A stretch of 64,000 nt of DNA from Bacilli bacterium (GTDB lineage: Bacteria > Bacillota_I > Bacilli_A > ML615J-28 > CAG-698). Positions 1 to 9,770 of the stretch are shown here, piece by piece; the stretch's first letter is position 1; the number at the start of each line of letters is the position of its first letter. The notes beneath the pieces are model-generated. The model worked only from the letters and a program-made list of their open reading frames with translations. It did not search any database and had not been told where the DNA came from. The position numbers were made by a program, and so were the translations under genes. The DNA lies in assembly GCA_017962745.1 (NCBI GenBank), contig JAGCUR010000006.1, positions 1 to 64,000 of the forward strand. Direction: 5' to 3'.

Positions 1-70
1 GTTTGCTATTAATACAGATACACCAATTATAAATCCAAAATAAACCATAAAACTATTTAATAGTACAGTC

Positions 71-98
71 AAAAAGGGACTCTATAGGAGTCCCTTTT
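71..98. terminator. Bidirectional intrinsic terminator
   Basis: An 11-bp stem (AAAAGGGACTC with GAGTCCCTTTT) around a short loop, with A/T tracts on both sides. It lies beyond the 3' end of the leftward Fic-like gene and can end transcription from either direction. Confidence 0.75.
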
Positions 99-125
99 CC
101 ATTGTTAATTAAACCACATTTTACT

Positions 126-197
126 TTATAGGTGATTTGACAACAAGTTATTTTATAGGTGATTTTTTCAAAACCACAAGTTATTTTAAATCACCCT
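126..197. repeat. Short direct and inverted repeats downstream of the Fic-like gene
   Basis: The motif TTTATAGGTGATTT occurs almost identically twice (about 126-138 and 153-166). ACAAGTTATTTTA occurs at about 143 and 177, and the second copy is followed by AAATCACCC, the reverse complement of the first motif's core. A related TTTATAGGTAAATTT lies on the other side of the gene near 1311. No transposase remains, so a decayed mobile element is possible but unproven. Confidence 0.4.
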
Positions 198-215
198 TTA
201 TATTCTTCTTATATT

Positions 216-1217
216 CTATAACATTCCTGTTTTAACCCATTTAGCAGATCTTCCTTTACCTAGTGGCTTAATATTATTCTCATCTTTTAACTTAGCTAAA
301 GCACGGTTAATCGTTGATTCAGATACATATGGATGATATGCTCTGATATCATCTTTTGTAAATGTCCTAGGTAGGTTAGATATTGTATTTTCAATATTAT
401 CGCCTTTGTGGAGAGATTTATCAGTAACATATTCCTTAATTACCTTTTCTGCTCTCTTATAGGCATCTATAACAAGGTCAGTCATGAACTTCACAAATGG
501 TAATGTTTTTGGATATCCTTCTTTCCAGTTAAATGATGCGTTATTTAATACTTCTTTATAACCATTTAGATTATTGTATAGAATCTCAAATAAGCTTATA
601 TATTTAAAAGCATCAATTTCGCATTTACGTAATATTAATAATAAACTTAGATAATTTAATACTTCGTTATCAATCGTAAATGGCTCGATATTACATAAAT
701 CGATGAAATAATGTAAATATAAATATATTCTTTCAATATCATTCTTAATTAAATGGTCATTTAAAAGCTTATATTCTTCATCTACTACTATTCTCTTACT
801 CGTAACACTAGATGATGATTTATCATAACGTTCATAATCGTATTTAATCGTTTTTGTTGGAAAAAGGAAATTAATTGTATTTATTAAGCTTGAACTATCA
901 AATGTAATCTCTTCTGAAAATTTTTGATAGGATGATAATACTTCTTTTAGGTTATAAAGTGTCTTTTCATCTAATGATCTCGGATTAGAATCTTTTGTAA
1001 TAATTAATCTCATTCTATTATCAGTTAAGTCAAGCTTTAAAATCTTAGCTAGAAAGTAGCAATCTCTTTCGACAGTTTGACTAACTATACGATCTAGGTC
1101 TGTATCAACACTTTTTCTAAAAGAATCATTCTTACCGATGAATCTATAGATTACTGTAAGGTTATTAATAATCTCATTAGAGATTAAGAAACGATCAATA
1201 TTTGATATACAGCTCAT
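216..1217 (-). CDS. Degenerate Fic-domain protein with C-terminal winged helix
   Basis: A 333-residue soluble protein whose architecture matches Fic/DOC proteins: an N-terminal helical part, a Fic-like core around residues 165-265, and a winged-helix domain near 290-330. At the place of the catalytic HPFxDGNGR loop it reads EPFTIDNEVL (178-187). The catalytic His is Glu, and the Gly and Arg of GNGR are gone, while the flanking KYISLFEILYN and the W-x-EG-x(4)-PFVKF-like segment are kept. Fic enzymes AMPylate proteins; this one should be unable to do so and may act as a DNA-binding regulator or pseudoenzyme. The start is the ATG after a GGAGAAG-like ribosome site. It stands alone downstream of parC, between repeats. 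The fold assignment is by eye. Confidence 0.6.
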   Translation of the reverse strand: MSCISNIDRFLISNEIINNLTVIYRFIGKNDSFRKSVDTDLDRIVSQTVERDCYFLAKILKLDLTDNRMRLIITKDSNPRSLDEKTLYNLKEVLSSYQKFSEEITFDSSSLINTINFLFPTKTIKYDYERYDKSSSSVTSKRIVVDEEYKLLNDHLIKNDIERIYLYLHYFIDLCNIEPFTIDNEVLNYLSLLLILRKCEIDAFKYISLFEILYNNLNGYKEVLNNASFNWKEGYPKTLPFVKFMTDLVIDAYKRAEKVIKEYVTDKSLHKGDNIENTISNLPRTFTKDDIRAYHPYVSESTINRALAKLKDENNIKPLGKGRSAKWVKTGML

Positions 1218-1236
1218 ATTCTTCTCCTTTCTTCTT

Positions 1237-1315
1237 TATAAACCCCGTTTTAAACAATGCGAATTGTTAATTACCCACGTTTTAATAAATAATCGCGCCA
1301 CAAACGGGGTTTATA
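1237..1315. repeat. 14-bp perfect inverted repeat upstream of the Fic-like gene
   Basis: TATAAACCCCGTTT (1237-1250) is repeated inverted as AAACGGGGTTTATA (1302-1315), 51 bp apart. The pair lies between parC and the Fic-like start codon, where that gene's promoter must be. It could be a pair of operator half-sites for the winged-helix protein or the end of a decayed element. The G/C block is unusual for this AT-rich intergenic DNA. Confidence 0.55.
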
Positions 1316-1332
1316 GGTAAATTTTAGTATTT

Positions 1333-3810
1333 TTAATTAAAATCATTATCATTACGAGTAATTAATAGCTTAACTGGTTGACCAATGTTACTTGCATTGA
1401 TCTTCTTTCCTTGAGCAGCATTAGCACTACGTAACATTTCAAATTCCATTTCGGCGTATCCTTTATCACCAAATAGATAACATTTAGGAATGTAATCTTC
1501 ATTCTTCTTGCTACCATGAATAATTGTAGAGTTGATGATAAATGTCTTAGGTCCAGCAGGTTGGAATAACTGTTTACCAACATTATTTTTATGACCTTTA
1601 TAAATCTCATTAGGTTTAACTCGCTTAATTGAACCTTTATTAGTTAATAAGACAATTATATCTTTACTATTAACATAATGTGCACCAATTACTTCATCAT
1701 TAGGTCTACCTTTTAATTCAAGAGCTTTTACACCAAATGATGGTGGAGCCATAACACTAATTTCATTAGAATCATATCTATTAAAGAATCCTTCTTTTGT
1801 CACTACAACAACTTCAGATGAAGATCCGGAGCATATATCAATGCTTACTAACTCATCATCATCTCTAATCTTAGTAGCTTTTAATGCTTTAGAATAACGC
1901 GTCGCTACAAAATCTTTAATGTGAGTTCTCTTTGTTAGACCAAGTTTTGTTGTAAATAAGACATATTTTTCTGCCTCAAAATCACTAATTGGTACTACAA
2001 AGATTATTTTTTCATCATGTTCAATTGATGCTAATGTAGATACATTTTCACCAAAATCTTTATGTTTAACTTCTGGAATATTTTGAACAGGTAAATATAC
2101 GTAATTACCTTTATTAGTAAATAATAATAATGTATCTAGTGTTGTAGCATTATAAACACCTGTTACAACGTCTTCATCTTTAACTTTCTCTTCTTCCTCC
2201 GCATTGAAGTTTCTAGGAGTCATTCTCTTAATGTATCCATCATGTGTAACAACTAGCACTACATCTTCCTTAGGAATTAGTTTCTTAACTTCTACTTGTA
2301 ATTCAGCTACTTCATTTTCAATTGTAGTCTTACGAGTTGTAGTTAATTCATTTAAAGTTTGAAGTAATTCTTTCTTAATTAAGTTAAGCAATGCTTTTTC
2401 ATTAGATAATACTTCTTCTAATTCTTTAATTTGTTCAGCTAAACTAGCTTGTTCATTTTGTAATGCCACAATATCAGTATTAGTTAATTTATATAATTGT
2501 AACATTACGATTGCTTCAGCTTGTTCTTCAGTAAATGAATATAAAGAAACCAAGTTTTCTTTGGCATCTTTTTTATTTGCTGAATTTCTAATCGTATGAA
2601 TAACTGAATCTAAAATAGAAACCATTGCTATTAAGCCTTCTACAATATGTAGTCTCTTTTTAGCAGTTTTTAATTCGAAATTACTTCTATTTGTTAATAC
2701 TTCTTTTTGATGGGCAATATAGCAATCAAGTAAGTCTAATAATCCCATTTGCATTGGTCGTTTATTAGAAATTGCGACCATATTGAATGAATAGTTAATT
2801 TGTAATTCTGTTGTTTTAAAGAAGAAATCTCTAATGTATTCCGCATTCGCATCTTTCTTCATATCAACTACAATTCTCAAGCCTTCGCGGTCAGTTTCAT
2901 CACGAATTTCAATAATACCATCTACATTTTTAGATGTGTACATTTCATTCATTTTCTTAACTAATTGGGCTTTATTAACTTCATATGGGATTTCAGTAAT
3001 GATTAATTGATTGATCTTAGCATCGCCAGTATAAATTTCGGTCTTAGCCTTAACAACAATTTTACCTAAACCAGTTTTATATGCTTCTTTAATACCATCT
3101 ACACCTTGAATAATACCACCAGTTGGGAAATCTGGACCTTGAATTATTTCCATGATTTCTTCTAAACTACAATCTGGATGATTAATTCTATGAATTGAAG
3201 CGGTAATTAATTCATCGATATTGTGAGGTGGAATGTTTGTGGCATAACCGGCTGAAATTCCGGTAGCACCATTAGCAAGTAATGCCGGGAATTTTGCAGG
3301 TAGTACAGTCGGCTCTATTTCTTCATCGTCAAAGTTAGGAACAAAGCCAACTGTTTTCTTATTTAAATCTTTTAATAAGAATTCAGCGTATTTCGATAAT
3401 CTTGCTTCTGTATAACGCATGGCGGCAGCGCCATCACCATCGATACTACCATTATTACCGTGCATATCGATTAAAGGAAGTAACATCTTGAAGTCTTGGC
3501 TCATTCTAACCATAGCGTCATATACTGATGTATCTCCATGAGGATGATATTTACCAATTACTTCACCGACAATTCTTGCAGATTTCTTATATGGCTTATT
3601 AGGAAACATGCCAAGACGATACATTGCATAAAGTATTCTTCTTTGAACTGGTTTTAAGCCATCTCTTGCATCAGGTAGAGCTCTATCTTGAATGATATAT
3701 TTAGAGTAACGTCCAAATCGATCACCAAATATATCTTCCATGTTTTCTTCAAGAATCTTCTCGTTAGCAAACTTATTGATTAAATCAATTGGATTCTTAT
3801 TCTTCGCCAT
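1333..3810 (-). CDS. parC: DNA topoisomerase IV subunit A
   Basis: ParC cleaves and rejoins DNA in topoisomerase IV, which decatenates daughter chromosomes; it works as a ParC2-ParE2 complex. The breakage-reunion domain holds the active-site Tyr133 in [11 protein letters not shown]. The quinolone-region segment reads [12 protein letters not shown] (89-100), with Thr where many ParC have Ser. The C-terminal half has the repeated beta-pinwheel blades. The [20 protein letters not shown] wording favours ParC over GyrA. An in-frame TTG and ATG lie upstream, but GGAGG sits 9 nt before the ATG at 3810, giving 825 residues. It overlaps the end of parE, so the two are translationally coupled. Confidence 0.95.
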   Translation of the reverse strand: MAKNKNPIDLINKFANEKILEENMEDIFGDRFGRYSKYIIQDRALPDARDGLKPVQRRILYAMYRLGMFPNKPYKKSARIVGEVIGKYHPHGDTSVYDAMVRMSQDFKMLLPLIDMHGNNGSIDGDGAAAMRYTEARLSKYAEFLLKDLNKKTVGFVPNFDDEEIEPTVLPAKFPALLANGATGISAGYATNIPPHNIDELITASIHRINHPDCSLEEIMEIIQGPDFPTGGIIQGVDGIKEAYKTGLGKIVVKAKTEIYTGDAKINQLIITEIPYEVNKAQLVKKMNEMYTSKNVDGIIEIRDETDREGLRIVVDMKKDANAEYIRDFFFKTTELQINYSFNMVAISNKRPMQMGLLDLLDCYIAHQKEVLTNRSNFELKTAKKRLHIVEGLIAMVSILDSVIHTIRNSANKKDAKENLVSLYSFTEEQAEAIVMLQLYKLTNTDIVALQNEQASLAEQIKELEEVLSNEKALLNLIKKELLQTLNELTTTRKTTIENEVAELQVEVKKLIPKEDVVLVVTHDGYIKRMTPRNFNAEEEEKVKDEDVVTGVYNATTLDTLLLFTNKGNYVYLPVQNIPEVKHKDFGENVSTLASIEHDEKIIFVVPISDFEAEKYVLFTTKLGLTKRTHIKDFVATRYSKALKATKIRDDDELVSIDICSGSSSEVVVVTKEGFFNRYDSNEISVMAPPSFGVKALELKGRPNDEVIGAHYVNSKDIIVLLTNKGSIKRVKPNEIYKGHKNNVGKQLFQPAGPKTFIINSTIIHGSKKNEDYIPKCYLFGDKGYAEMEFEMLRSANAAQGKKINASNIGQPVKLLITRNDNDFN

Positions 3811-5749
3811 CGACATCAACCTCCTCTAAAGTAAAGTTATCATCGTTTTCAAAAACAACATTATTATCGATCCATTCACGACGAGGACCTACTTCATCAC
3901 CCATTAGTACGCTAACTCTTTCATCAGCTTCACTAAAATCTTCAATATTTACTCTAACTAAGATTCTAGTTTCAGGATTCATTGTTGTTTCCCATAATTG
4001 ATCAGGATTCATTTCACCTAATCCTTTAAATCTTTGAATTGTATAATTCTTAATACGCATAGTCTTTACTTTTAATTCTTCATCATCCCATGCATATTCA
4101 ATTTGATTTTTATTAGCAATTTTATATAGAGGTGGTAAAGCGATATAAACCATACCTCTTTTAATTAAAGATGGCATAAATCTAAAGAAAAATGTCAATA
4201 ATAATATTTGAATGTGACATCCATCATCATCGGCATCGGTCATAATTATAATTTTCTTATAATTAGAATGAGCTGGATTAAATGATGTACCATATCCGGC
4301 ACCAATTGCATGGATTAGTGATACGATTTCTTCGTTTTTAAGCATCTCTTCTGCTCTAGTTCGTTCTGCATTTAATACTTTACCTCTTAAAGGTAAGATT
4401 GCTTGGAATCTTCTATCTCTTCCTGTCTTTGCTGATCCACCAGCCGAGTCACCTTCCACAATAAATAATTCATTTAATTCATTATTTCTTGCTTGAGGAG
4501 GGCAAAGTTTACCATTTAAGTTAGCAGGTTTAGTAACTTTAGCTTTAACAGTTCTAGCTTCATCTCTCGCTTGTCTCATTGCATCTCTAACTTTAAATGC
4601 TCTAATGGCATTATTGATTAGATTTGTTGCAATTTCACCTTTTTCATTTAGATAAAAGCCTAATTTCTCAGTTACAACAGCTTCTACTGCACTCTTAGCT
4701 TCTGGAGAACCTAATTTATTTTTAGTTTGACCTTCGAATTGAAGTAAACCTTCAGGAATACGAACTGAAAGTATTGCAGTCATTCCTTCTCTAATATCAA
4801 CGCCTTCTAAGTTAGGGTCTTTGTCTTTAATTAAATTCTTTTTACGAGCATATTCATTAAAAGCTTTAGTAAATGCTACTTTAAAACCAGTTTCATGAGT
4901 ACCACCATCGTGTGTACGAATGTTATTTACAAATGAATACAAAGTTTCATTATAAGTTTCTTTAGTATATTGAAAAGCAACTTCAACGCTAATTCCTTGA
5001 TTGCTTCCTTCAAAAATAACTGGTTCGTTAATACCAACTTTACCTTCATTTAGGCTTCTAATGTATTCGGCGATACCTTCCTGATAACAGAATGAATCAG
5101 ATTGACCAGTTCTCTCATCAATTAAATCGATTCTTAAGCCTTTAATTAAGAATGCTGCTTCTTTAAATCTAGTAACACATTGCTTATAATCGATAATTGT
5201 TGTAGAGAAGATTGATGGATCTGGTTTAAACCTAACAGTTGTACCCGTCTTTTTTGAATTAGATGGGTTAATTGAAGGTTTACCAATCTTTTTACCACCA
5301 TCAGAATATTTTTGAATGTAAACTTTCTTATCACGATTGATTTCTACTTCAAGCCATTCACTTAAAGCATTAACTACGCTTGAACCAACACCGTGTAAAC
5401 CACCACTTACTTTATATGCTCCATTTTCATCAAACTTACCACCAGCATGAAGTGAGCAATATACAACTTGAGGAGTAGGAACACCAGTCTTGTGCATTCC
5501 AATTGGAATACCACGGCCATTATCCATAACTTCGACTGTATTACCTTTATGGATAATAACTCTAATTTGATTAGCCTCGCCTGCTAATACTTCGTCAATA
5601 CTGTTATCAACAATTTCCCAGATCAAATGGTGTAAACCTTTTGAATCAGTTGACCCAATATACATACCAGGTCTTTTTCTAACAGCTTCTAATCCTTGTA
5701 AGACTTGAATGGAATCTTCACTATAAGTTGGTTTTTTAACTTCAGCCAT
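3797..5749 (-). CDS. parE: DNA topoisomerase IV subunit B
   Basis: The ATPase subunit of topoisomerase IV. The GHKL ATPase motifs are visible in order: [16 protein letters not shown] and GGLHGVG. They are followed by the transducer domain and the TOPRIM domain with EGDSAGG and DADDDG, which carry the acidic and metal-binding residues. Length (650 residues) is normal for ParE of low-GC Gram-positives. The start ATG follows AAGGAG. It is first in the parE-parC operon and has a good promoter (TTGTAT-17-TATAAT) upstream. Confidence 0.96.
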   Translation of the reverse strand: MAEVKKPTYSEDSIQVLQGLEAVRKRPGMYIGSTDSKGLHHLIWEIVDNSIDEVLAGEANQIRVIIHKGNTVEVMDNGRGIPIGMHKTGVPTPQVVYCSLHAGGKFDENGAYKVSGGLHGVGSSVVNALSEWLEVEINRDKKVYIQKYSDGGKKIGKPSINPSNSKKTGTTVRFKPDPSIFSTTIIDYKQCVTRFKEAAFLIKGLRIDLIDERTGQSDSFCYQEGIAEYIRSLNEGKVGINEPVIFEGSNQGISVEVAFQYTKETYNETLYSFVNNIRTHDGGTHETGFKVAFTKAFNEYARKKNLIKDKDPNLEGVDIREGMTAILSVRIPEGLLQFEGQTKNKLGSPEAKSAVEAVVTEKLGFYLNEKGEIATNLINNAIRAFKVRDAMRQARDEARTVKAKVTKPANLNGKLCPPQARNNELNELFIVEGDSAGGSAKTGRDRRFQAILPLRGKVLNAERTRAEEMLKNEEIVSLIHAIGAGYGTSFNPAHSNYKKIIIMTDADDDGCHIQILLLTFFFRFMPSLIKRGMVYIALPPLYKIANKNQIEYAWDDEELKVKTMRIKNYTIQRFKGLGEMNPDQLWETTMNPETRILVRVNIEDFSEADERVSVLMGDEVGPRREWIDNNVVFENDDNFTLEEVDVDGEE

Positions 5750-5803
5750 AATTATGCTCCTTTTTTATAATAATTGAATAATTATTAATTTACTCATAAT
5801 TAC

Positions 5804-5832
5804 ATTATAGCACATTTTTAAAAAGTATACAA
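5804..5832 (-). promoter_or_regulatory. Promoter of parE-parC
   Basis: On the minus strand TTGTAT (5832-5827) and TATAAT (5809-5804) are separated by 17 bp, about 60 bp before the parE start codon. The rest of the 5750-6018 gap is AT-rich and otherwise holds only the divergent plsY promoter. Confidence 0.75.
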
Positions 5833-5967
5833 TTTATTTAAAAAATAATTAAATATACCCATTTGCTCAAAATGAATATATTTAATGCAATTTATAAATT
5901 ATTAAATTATTTTATTATTATTTCCTATTATCGATGCTTCTTTTAACTAAATTTAAAACCATTTATC

Positions 5968-5996
5968 TTGATTAATTACTTCTATTAGCCTATAAT
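5968..5996 (+). promoter_or_regulatory. Promoter of plsY
   Basis: TTGATT and a perfect TATAAT with a 17-bp spacer, ending 22 bp before the plsY start codon. Confidence 0.78.
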
Positions 5997-6018
5997 GTTA
6001 CTATAAACGAGGTTATTT

Positions 6019-6681
6019 ATGACTATAGCATTAAAGATCTTCTTTGTAATAATAACTTACCTTGTTGGTAGTATTCCTTTTGGCTTACTAATAGGCTTTT
6101 TTAAAGGCGTAGATATTAGAGAATATGGATCTCATAATATCGGTACTACTAATACTGGTAGAGTTTTAGGGCAAAAATATGCTATCCTAACATATGCTTT
6201 AGATATGGGAAAGGGCGCATTATTTGTAGCACTATTTAGATTTGGAATTATCCCTTCTGAATATATGATCTTAAGCCCGCTTCTATATGGTGTAATTGCC
6301 TGCCTTGGCCACACGTTTTCAATTTATTTGAAATTTAAAGGTGGCAAAGCAGTAGCAACAGGATCAGGAATGATTTTAGGCTATGCACCACTATTATTCT
6401 TAGTATGTTTTGCCTTCTTCTTCTTGATTATGTTTATTACAAAGCGAGTATCAGTAGGTTCATTATCAGCTAGTTTACTAGCTTCAATTCTAGCATTTGC
6501 TTTAGTCATTTATCATAACGGTTTTGAATGGAATAATTTCCATACACCATATAATATGTATTTATTAATTGGTATATGCTTAATCACATGCGTTGTATGG
6601 TGGAAACATATTAAAAATATTGAAAGATTATTTATGGGAACCGAATCAAAAGTTGGCTTCTTAACAAAAAAATCTCGCTAA
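6019..6681 (+). CDS. plsY: Acyl-phosphate:glycerol-3-phosphate acyltransferase
   Basis: An integral membrane enzyme that transfers an acyl group from acyl-phosphate to glycerol-3-phosphate, the first step of phosphatidic acid synthesis in Gram-positives. The family motifs are present: GSIPFG near residue 17, GSHNIGTTNTGR (37-48) and GHTFSIYLKFKGGKAVATGSG (spanning about 97-117). Several hydrophobic spans of the usual PlsY layout follow. The length of 220 residues is slightly above the typical 195-215. It is a single-gene unit with its own promoter and terminator; plsY next to parE/parC is a common Firmicutes arrangement. Confidence 0.95.
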   Translation: MTIALKIFFVIITYLVGSIPFGLLIGFFKGVDIREYGSHNIGTTNTGRVLGQKYAILTYALDMGKGALFVALFRFGIIPSEYMILSPLLYGVIACLGHTFSIYLKFKGGKAVATGSGMILGYAPLLFLVCFAFFFLIMFITKRVSVGSLSASLLASILAFALVIYHNGFEWNNFHTPYNMYLLIGICLITCVVWWKHIKNIERLFMGTESKVGFLTKKSR

Positions 6682-6698
6682 CATCTAGCGAGATTTTT
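6668..6698. terminator. Bidirectional terminator between plsY and the YneF-like gene
   Basis: A 13-bp stem (AAAAATCTCGCTA / TAGCGAGATTTTT) with a 5-nt loop. The plsY stop codon lies inside the left arm, and the convergent gene ends just beyond the right arm. Confidence 0.85.
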
Positions 6699-6701
6699 AA
6701 A

Positions 6702-6920
6702 TTATTGTTTGTTTTGTTGCATAGAAGCCATGATTTGACGAACTTGTTTTTCAGAAGGTGTTCTTCCCATTTGTTGCATCATAGCTCTAATCATTTTTTC
6801 ATTTACTGGAGGGTGTTTTTCTAAGTAGTTTTGGAATACTTTTCTTGAAACAAAGAATCCTACTACTGCACCAACAATTAGTGCTCCAACACCGATAAGT
6901 AATACTCCCCACCATGGCAT
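6702..6920 (-). CDS. YneF family (UPF0154) small membrane protein
   Basis: A 72-residue protein with one N-terminal transmembrane helix (about residues 4-26, ending GFFVSRK) and a soluble tail. The tail has NEKMIRAMMQQMGRTPSEKQVRQIM, shown here only as the recognisable UPF0154 pattern in two pieces: EKMIRAMMQQMG and PSEKQVRQIM. The family is widespread in Firmicutes and its role is not established. It has its own promoter and an AGAGGTG ribosome site. Confidence 0.85.
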   Translation of the reverse strand: MPWWGVLLIGVGALIVGAVVGFFVSRKVFQNYLEKHPPVNEKMIRAMMQQMGRTPSEKQVRQIMASMQQNKQ

Positions 6921-6943
6921 AATTATTCACCTCTTCTATAAAC

Positions 6944-6972
6944 ATTATACAATAAATTAGTTATTTAGACAA
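6944..6972 (-). promoter_or_regulatory. Promoter of the YneF-like gene
   Basis: On the minus strand TTGTCT (6972-6967) and TATAAT (6949-6944), spacer 17 bp, just upstream of the ribosome site. Confidence 0.72.
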
Positions 6973-6995
6973 CTTAAACAATTATTTTTTAAATG

Positions 6996-7024
6996 TTTAC
7001 AATTTATCTTAATAATGATAAAAT
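6996..7024 (+). promoter_or_regulatory. Promoter of the ferredoxin gene
   Basis: TTTACA (6996-7001) and TAAAAT (7019-7024), spacer 17 bp, followed by a strong GGAGG ribosome site before the ATG at 7056. Confidence 0.7.
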
Positions 7025-7055
7025 GGATATGTAAATAATTCTAGGAGGAAAAATT

Positions 7056-7226
7056 ATGCCAAGAAAAATTACTGATCGTTGCATCGGATGCTGCACTTGC
7101 AAAGGTGAATGCCCTGTAGAAGCTATTTCTGAAAACGGTGATGTATGCGTTATCGATCCAGATGTATGTATCGATTGTGGTGCATGCGAAGCTGCTTGCC
7201 CAGCTGACGCTATTGAAGAAGAATAA
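7056..7226 (+). CDS. 2[4Fe-4S] ferredoxin, clostridial type
   Basis: A 56-residue electron carrier. Two complete cluster motifs are visible: C9-x2-C12-x2-C15-x3-C19-P and C38-x2-C41-x2-C44-x3-C48-P, the exact pattern of small bacterial ferredoxins holding two [4Fe-4S] clusters. The protein is acidic, as expected for docking to redox enzymes such as pyruvate:ferredoxin oxidoreductase or hydrogenase, neither of which is in this window. It is monocistronic, with a near-consensus promoter, a CTAGGAGGA ribosome site and two stacked terminators, which suggests high expression. It points to an anaerobic or fermentative host. Confidence 0.96.
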   Translation: MPRKITDRCIGCCTCKGECPVEAISENGDVCVIDPDVCIDCGACEAACPADAIEEE

Positions 7227-7235
7227 TTAAAAATT

Positions 7236-7262
7236 AAAATCTCGCTCAGTAAGCGAGATTTT
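7236..7262 (+). terminator. First ferredoxin terminator
   Basis: An 11-bp stem AAAATCTCGCT / AGCGAGATTTT with loop CAGTA, followed by T-rich sequence. Confidence 0.82.
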
Positions 7263-7267
7263 TATTT

Positions 7268-7291
7268 AAAGCCCTCGTGTGAGGGCTTTTT
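7268..7291. terminator. Second terminator, shared with the P-type ATPase gene
   Basis: A 9-bp stem AAAGCCCTC / GAGGGCTTT with loop GTGT and T runs outward on both sides. It lies between the convergent ferredoxin and ATPase genes and can serve both. Confidence 0.82.
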
Positions 7292-7293
7292 CT

Positions 7294-9753
7294 TTATTTT
7301 TGATGTTTTTTAAACTTCATTATCCTTAAAACGTTTAATATAGCTAGTAAGCATACACCAACGTCTGCAAATATAGCAAAGATCATTCCAAACTTACCTA
7401 AGCTTAAACTAGGTATAGATCCTACAAGTAGTGCTGCTACTTTAATTAATAAAATGAATGTTACATTTTCAATAATTATCTTTCTAGTAAACTTAGATAT
7501 ATCCATTGATGTATTAATCTTAGATAAATCATCATTCATAATAACGATATCAGCACATTCTTTAGCGCTATCGCTACCTACTCCACCCATTGCGATACCA
7601 ACATCCGCAATACTTAATGATGGTGTATCATTAATTCCATCACCTACATAGACTACATTACCATCTTTTCTATCAATTAATTCTTTTAAGTAGTTATATT
7701 TATCTTCAGGAAGTAGTTTAGCTTTGTATTCACTAAAGCCAACACTGCTAGCTACACTACTTGCTACTTCTTCTTTATCACCTGTTAACATAACAGTTAA
7801 TATGTTTTTCGCATTCAAATAATTAATAACTTTACAAGATTCGCTCTTTATCTCATCAGATATAACGATATATCCATAATATAAATTATCAATTGCTAAA
7901 TAAAGAATTGTACCAATAGCATCAGATTTATCAAAATTAATATTAAATTGGTTCATTAAGTTTTCATTACCAACTAATATTACTTTTTCTTCAATCTTAA
8001 CTTTAACGCCAGCGCCTGAGAATTCTTCAGCCACTAAGTTTTTATCTTCAATTTGTTTACCATAACATTCTTCAATCGATTTAGCGATTGGATGAAGTGA
8101 ATACTGTTCGGCCTTAGCAATTATTTCAATCATTTCATCCTTAGATAAGCCATTTAATGGGTTCACTTCACTAACTTTGAAATTACCTTTAGTAATAGTA
8201 CCTGTTTTATCAAAGACGAAATATTTGGCCTTATTGATTGCTTCTAAGTAGTTTCCACCTTTAACTAATATTCCATTAGCACTACATGCTCCAATTCCCG
8301 CAAAATATGCTAAAGGAATAGATATTACTAATGCACATGGACAAGATATTACTAGTATTGTAAATACATTATTCAAAGTATCTACAATAGTTTCTTTTAA
8401 AATCAAGAATTGTACTAAAAAGACAATTACGGCAATTAATAAGATAACTGGTGTATAGATTCTAGCAAATTTAGTAATAAACTGTTCGGTTTTACTTTTC
8501 TTATTATTCGCTTCTTCTACAAGCTTCCTAACTTTTGTTAATGTAGATTCATTATCTTTCTTAGTAACTTCAACTTCAATTACTTTACTTAAGTTTATTG
8601 AACCTGATAAGATCTCTTCTCCTTCACTAACATAAGTTGGCATTGATTCACCAGTTAAAGTTTTCATATCAAGGCTTGTATCACTAGTTTTAAGTACTCC
8701 ATCAAGTGGAATTCTTTCGCCTACTCTAATTGATATAATTTCCCCTATATTTACATCCTTAACATTCTTGATAATGCCATTAGAAAGTCTAACCGTATCT
8801 ACTTTAATTTCCATTAATTCCTTAATCGCATTTTTAGAATTCTCAGTAGCTTTATCTTGGAAATATTCACCTATTTTATATAGTAATAAAACCATTGTGC
8901 CTTCAAAAAATTCAGAGATTGATAAAGCACCAATACTTGCGATTAACATTAAAGTATTTTCATTGAATATATCACCATGAATAATTGACATAATCGCTTT
9001 AATAATAATATCGTAGCCAATTAAAACATAACCAACTAAAGCAAATACTACTCGCAATATTTCTGTATTAGCTACATCAAACTGTTCTAAGATATGAGCA
9101 GTTAAGAAAAAGCTAAAACCAATTATTAATAATATTACTTTAATAATATTACTTATTTTTTTGTTTTTTACGATATCAAAATCATCATGATGATGATCAT
9201 GTGAATGATGATTACATTCTTCACAACTACATTGATGTTCTTCATGATCATGATGATGGTGTTCGTGATGAACGTGATCATGATGATCATCATCGTCATC
9301 AATTTTAGAAATTGTAGCACCATGTTCGACTCTACCAACGATTTTACTTACCACATCATATACTTCTACGTTATTCATATGGGTAATAATAATCTTTTTA
9401 TTGATAAAGTTTACTTTCGCATTGATGATATCTTCATCTTTATTAAGTGCTCTTTCAACTTTTGCAGCACAATTTGCACAATCGATATCTTCAAAATGAT
9501 ATTCTTCCGTTACCACATCTTGCAAATGATTAAAAGTATGTTCTTCACAATGTCCTTTAGCTAAACATGCTTCTAAAACTAGATTTAATTGTTCATCATC
9601 TAGTTCTTCTTTGCTCGTGATAATAATATCTTTTGTATCATAATTGATATTGACTTCTTGAATGAAATCAAAAGCTTCTAAGCTTTCAATTATGATTTCT
9701 GCGCATTTAGGACAATCAAGTTCATTAACATGTAAATGCTTCTTAATTGACAT
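7294..9753 (-). CDS. cadA: P1B-type heavy-metal ATPase (Zn/Cd/Pb class)
   Basis: A metal-exporting ATPase. It has two N-terminal HMA-type metal-binding segments (C14PKC17 and C92ANC95), then a very His/Asp-rich linker at 157-190 with an additional CSCEEC. Membrane helices follow, with TGES in the actuator, the SCPCALV metal-binding motif of helix 6, DKTGT (phosphorylated Asp), the SLHPIA nucleotide-binding motif and GDGINDTP. CPC plus the His-rich tail favours Zn2+/Cd2+ over copper. At 819 residues it is long because of the doubled HMA and His-rich region. No ArsR/CadC regulator is adjacent. The gene sits 17 nt after nif3 and may be cotranscribed with trmK-nif3. Confidence 0.92.
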   Translation of the reverse strand: MSIKKHLHVNELDCPKCAEIIIESLEAFDFIQEVNINYDTKDIIITSKEELDDEQLNLVLEACLAKGHCEEHTFNHLQDVVTEEYHFEDIDCANCAAKVERALNKDEDIINAKVNFINKKIIITHMNNVEVYDVVSKIVGRVEHGATISKIDDDDDHHDHVHHEHHHHDHEEHQCSCEECNHHSHDHHHDDFDIVKNKKISNIIKVILLIIGFSFFLTAHILEQFDVANTEILRVVFALVGYVLIGYDIIIKAIMSIIHGDIFNENTLMLIASIGALSISEFFEGTMVLLLYKIGEYFQDKATENSKNAIKELMEIKVDTVRLSNGIIKNVKDVNIGEIISIRVGERIPLDGVLKTSDTSLDMKTLTGESMPTYVSEGEEILSGSINLSKVIEVEVTKKDNESTLTKVRKLVEEANNKKSKTEQFITKFARIYTPVILLIAVIVFLVQFLILKETIVDTLNNVFTILVISCPCALVISIPLAYFAGIGACSANGILVKGGNYLEAINKAKYFVFDKTGTITKGNFKVSEVNPLNGLSKDEMIEIIAKAEQYSLHPIAKSIEECYGKQIEDKNLVAEEFSGAGVKVKIEEKVILVGNENLMNQFNINFDKSDAIGTILYLAIDNLYYGYIVISDEIKSESCKVINYLNAKNILTVMLTGDKEEVASSVASSVGFSEYKAKLLPEDKYNYLKELIDRKDGNVVYVGDGINDTPSLSIADVGIAMGGVGSDSAKECADIVIMNDDLSKINTSMDISKFTRKIIIENVTFILLIKVAALLVGSIPSLSLGKFGMIFAIFADVGVCLLAILNVLRIMKFKKHQK

Positions 9754-9770
9754 AAATTTATCCCTCTTTT

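Noticed and set aside
3811-3819. Longer ParC start (TTG at 3819 or ATG at 3816)
   Set aside because: Both lie too close to the GGAGG, whereas the ATG at 3810 has a 9-nt spacing.
9205-9564. Plus-strand open frame opposite the His-rich part of the metal ATPase
   Set aside because: Its Met/Ile/Phe-rich composition is the complement of His/Asp codons; no ribosome site and no family.
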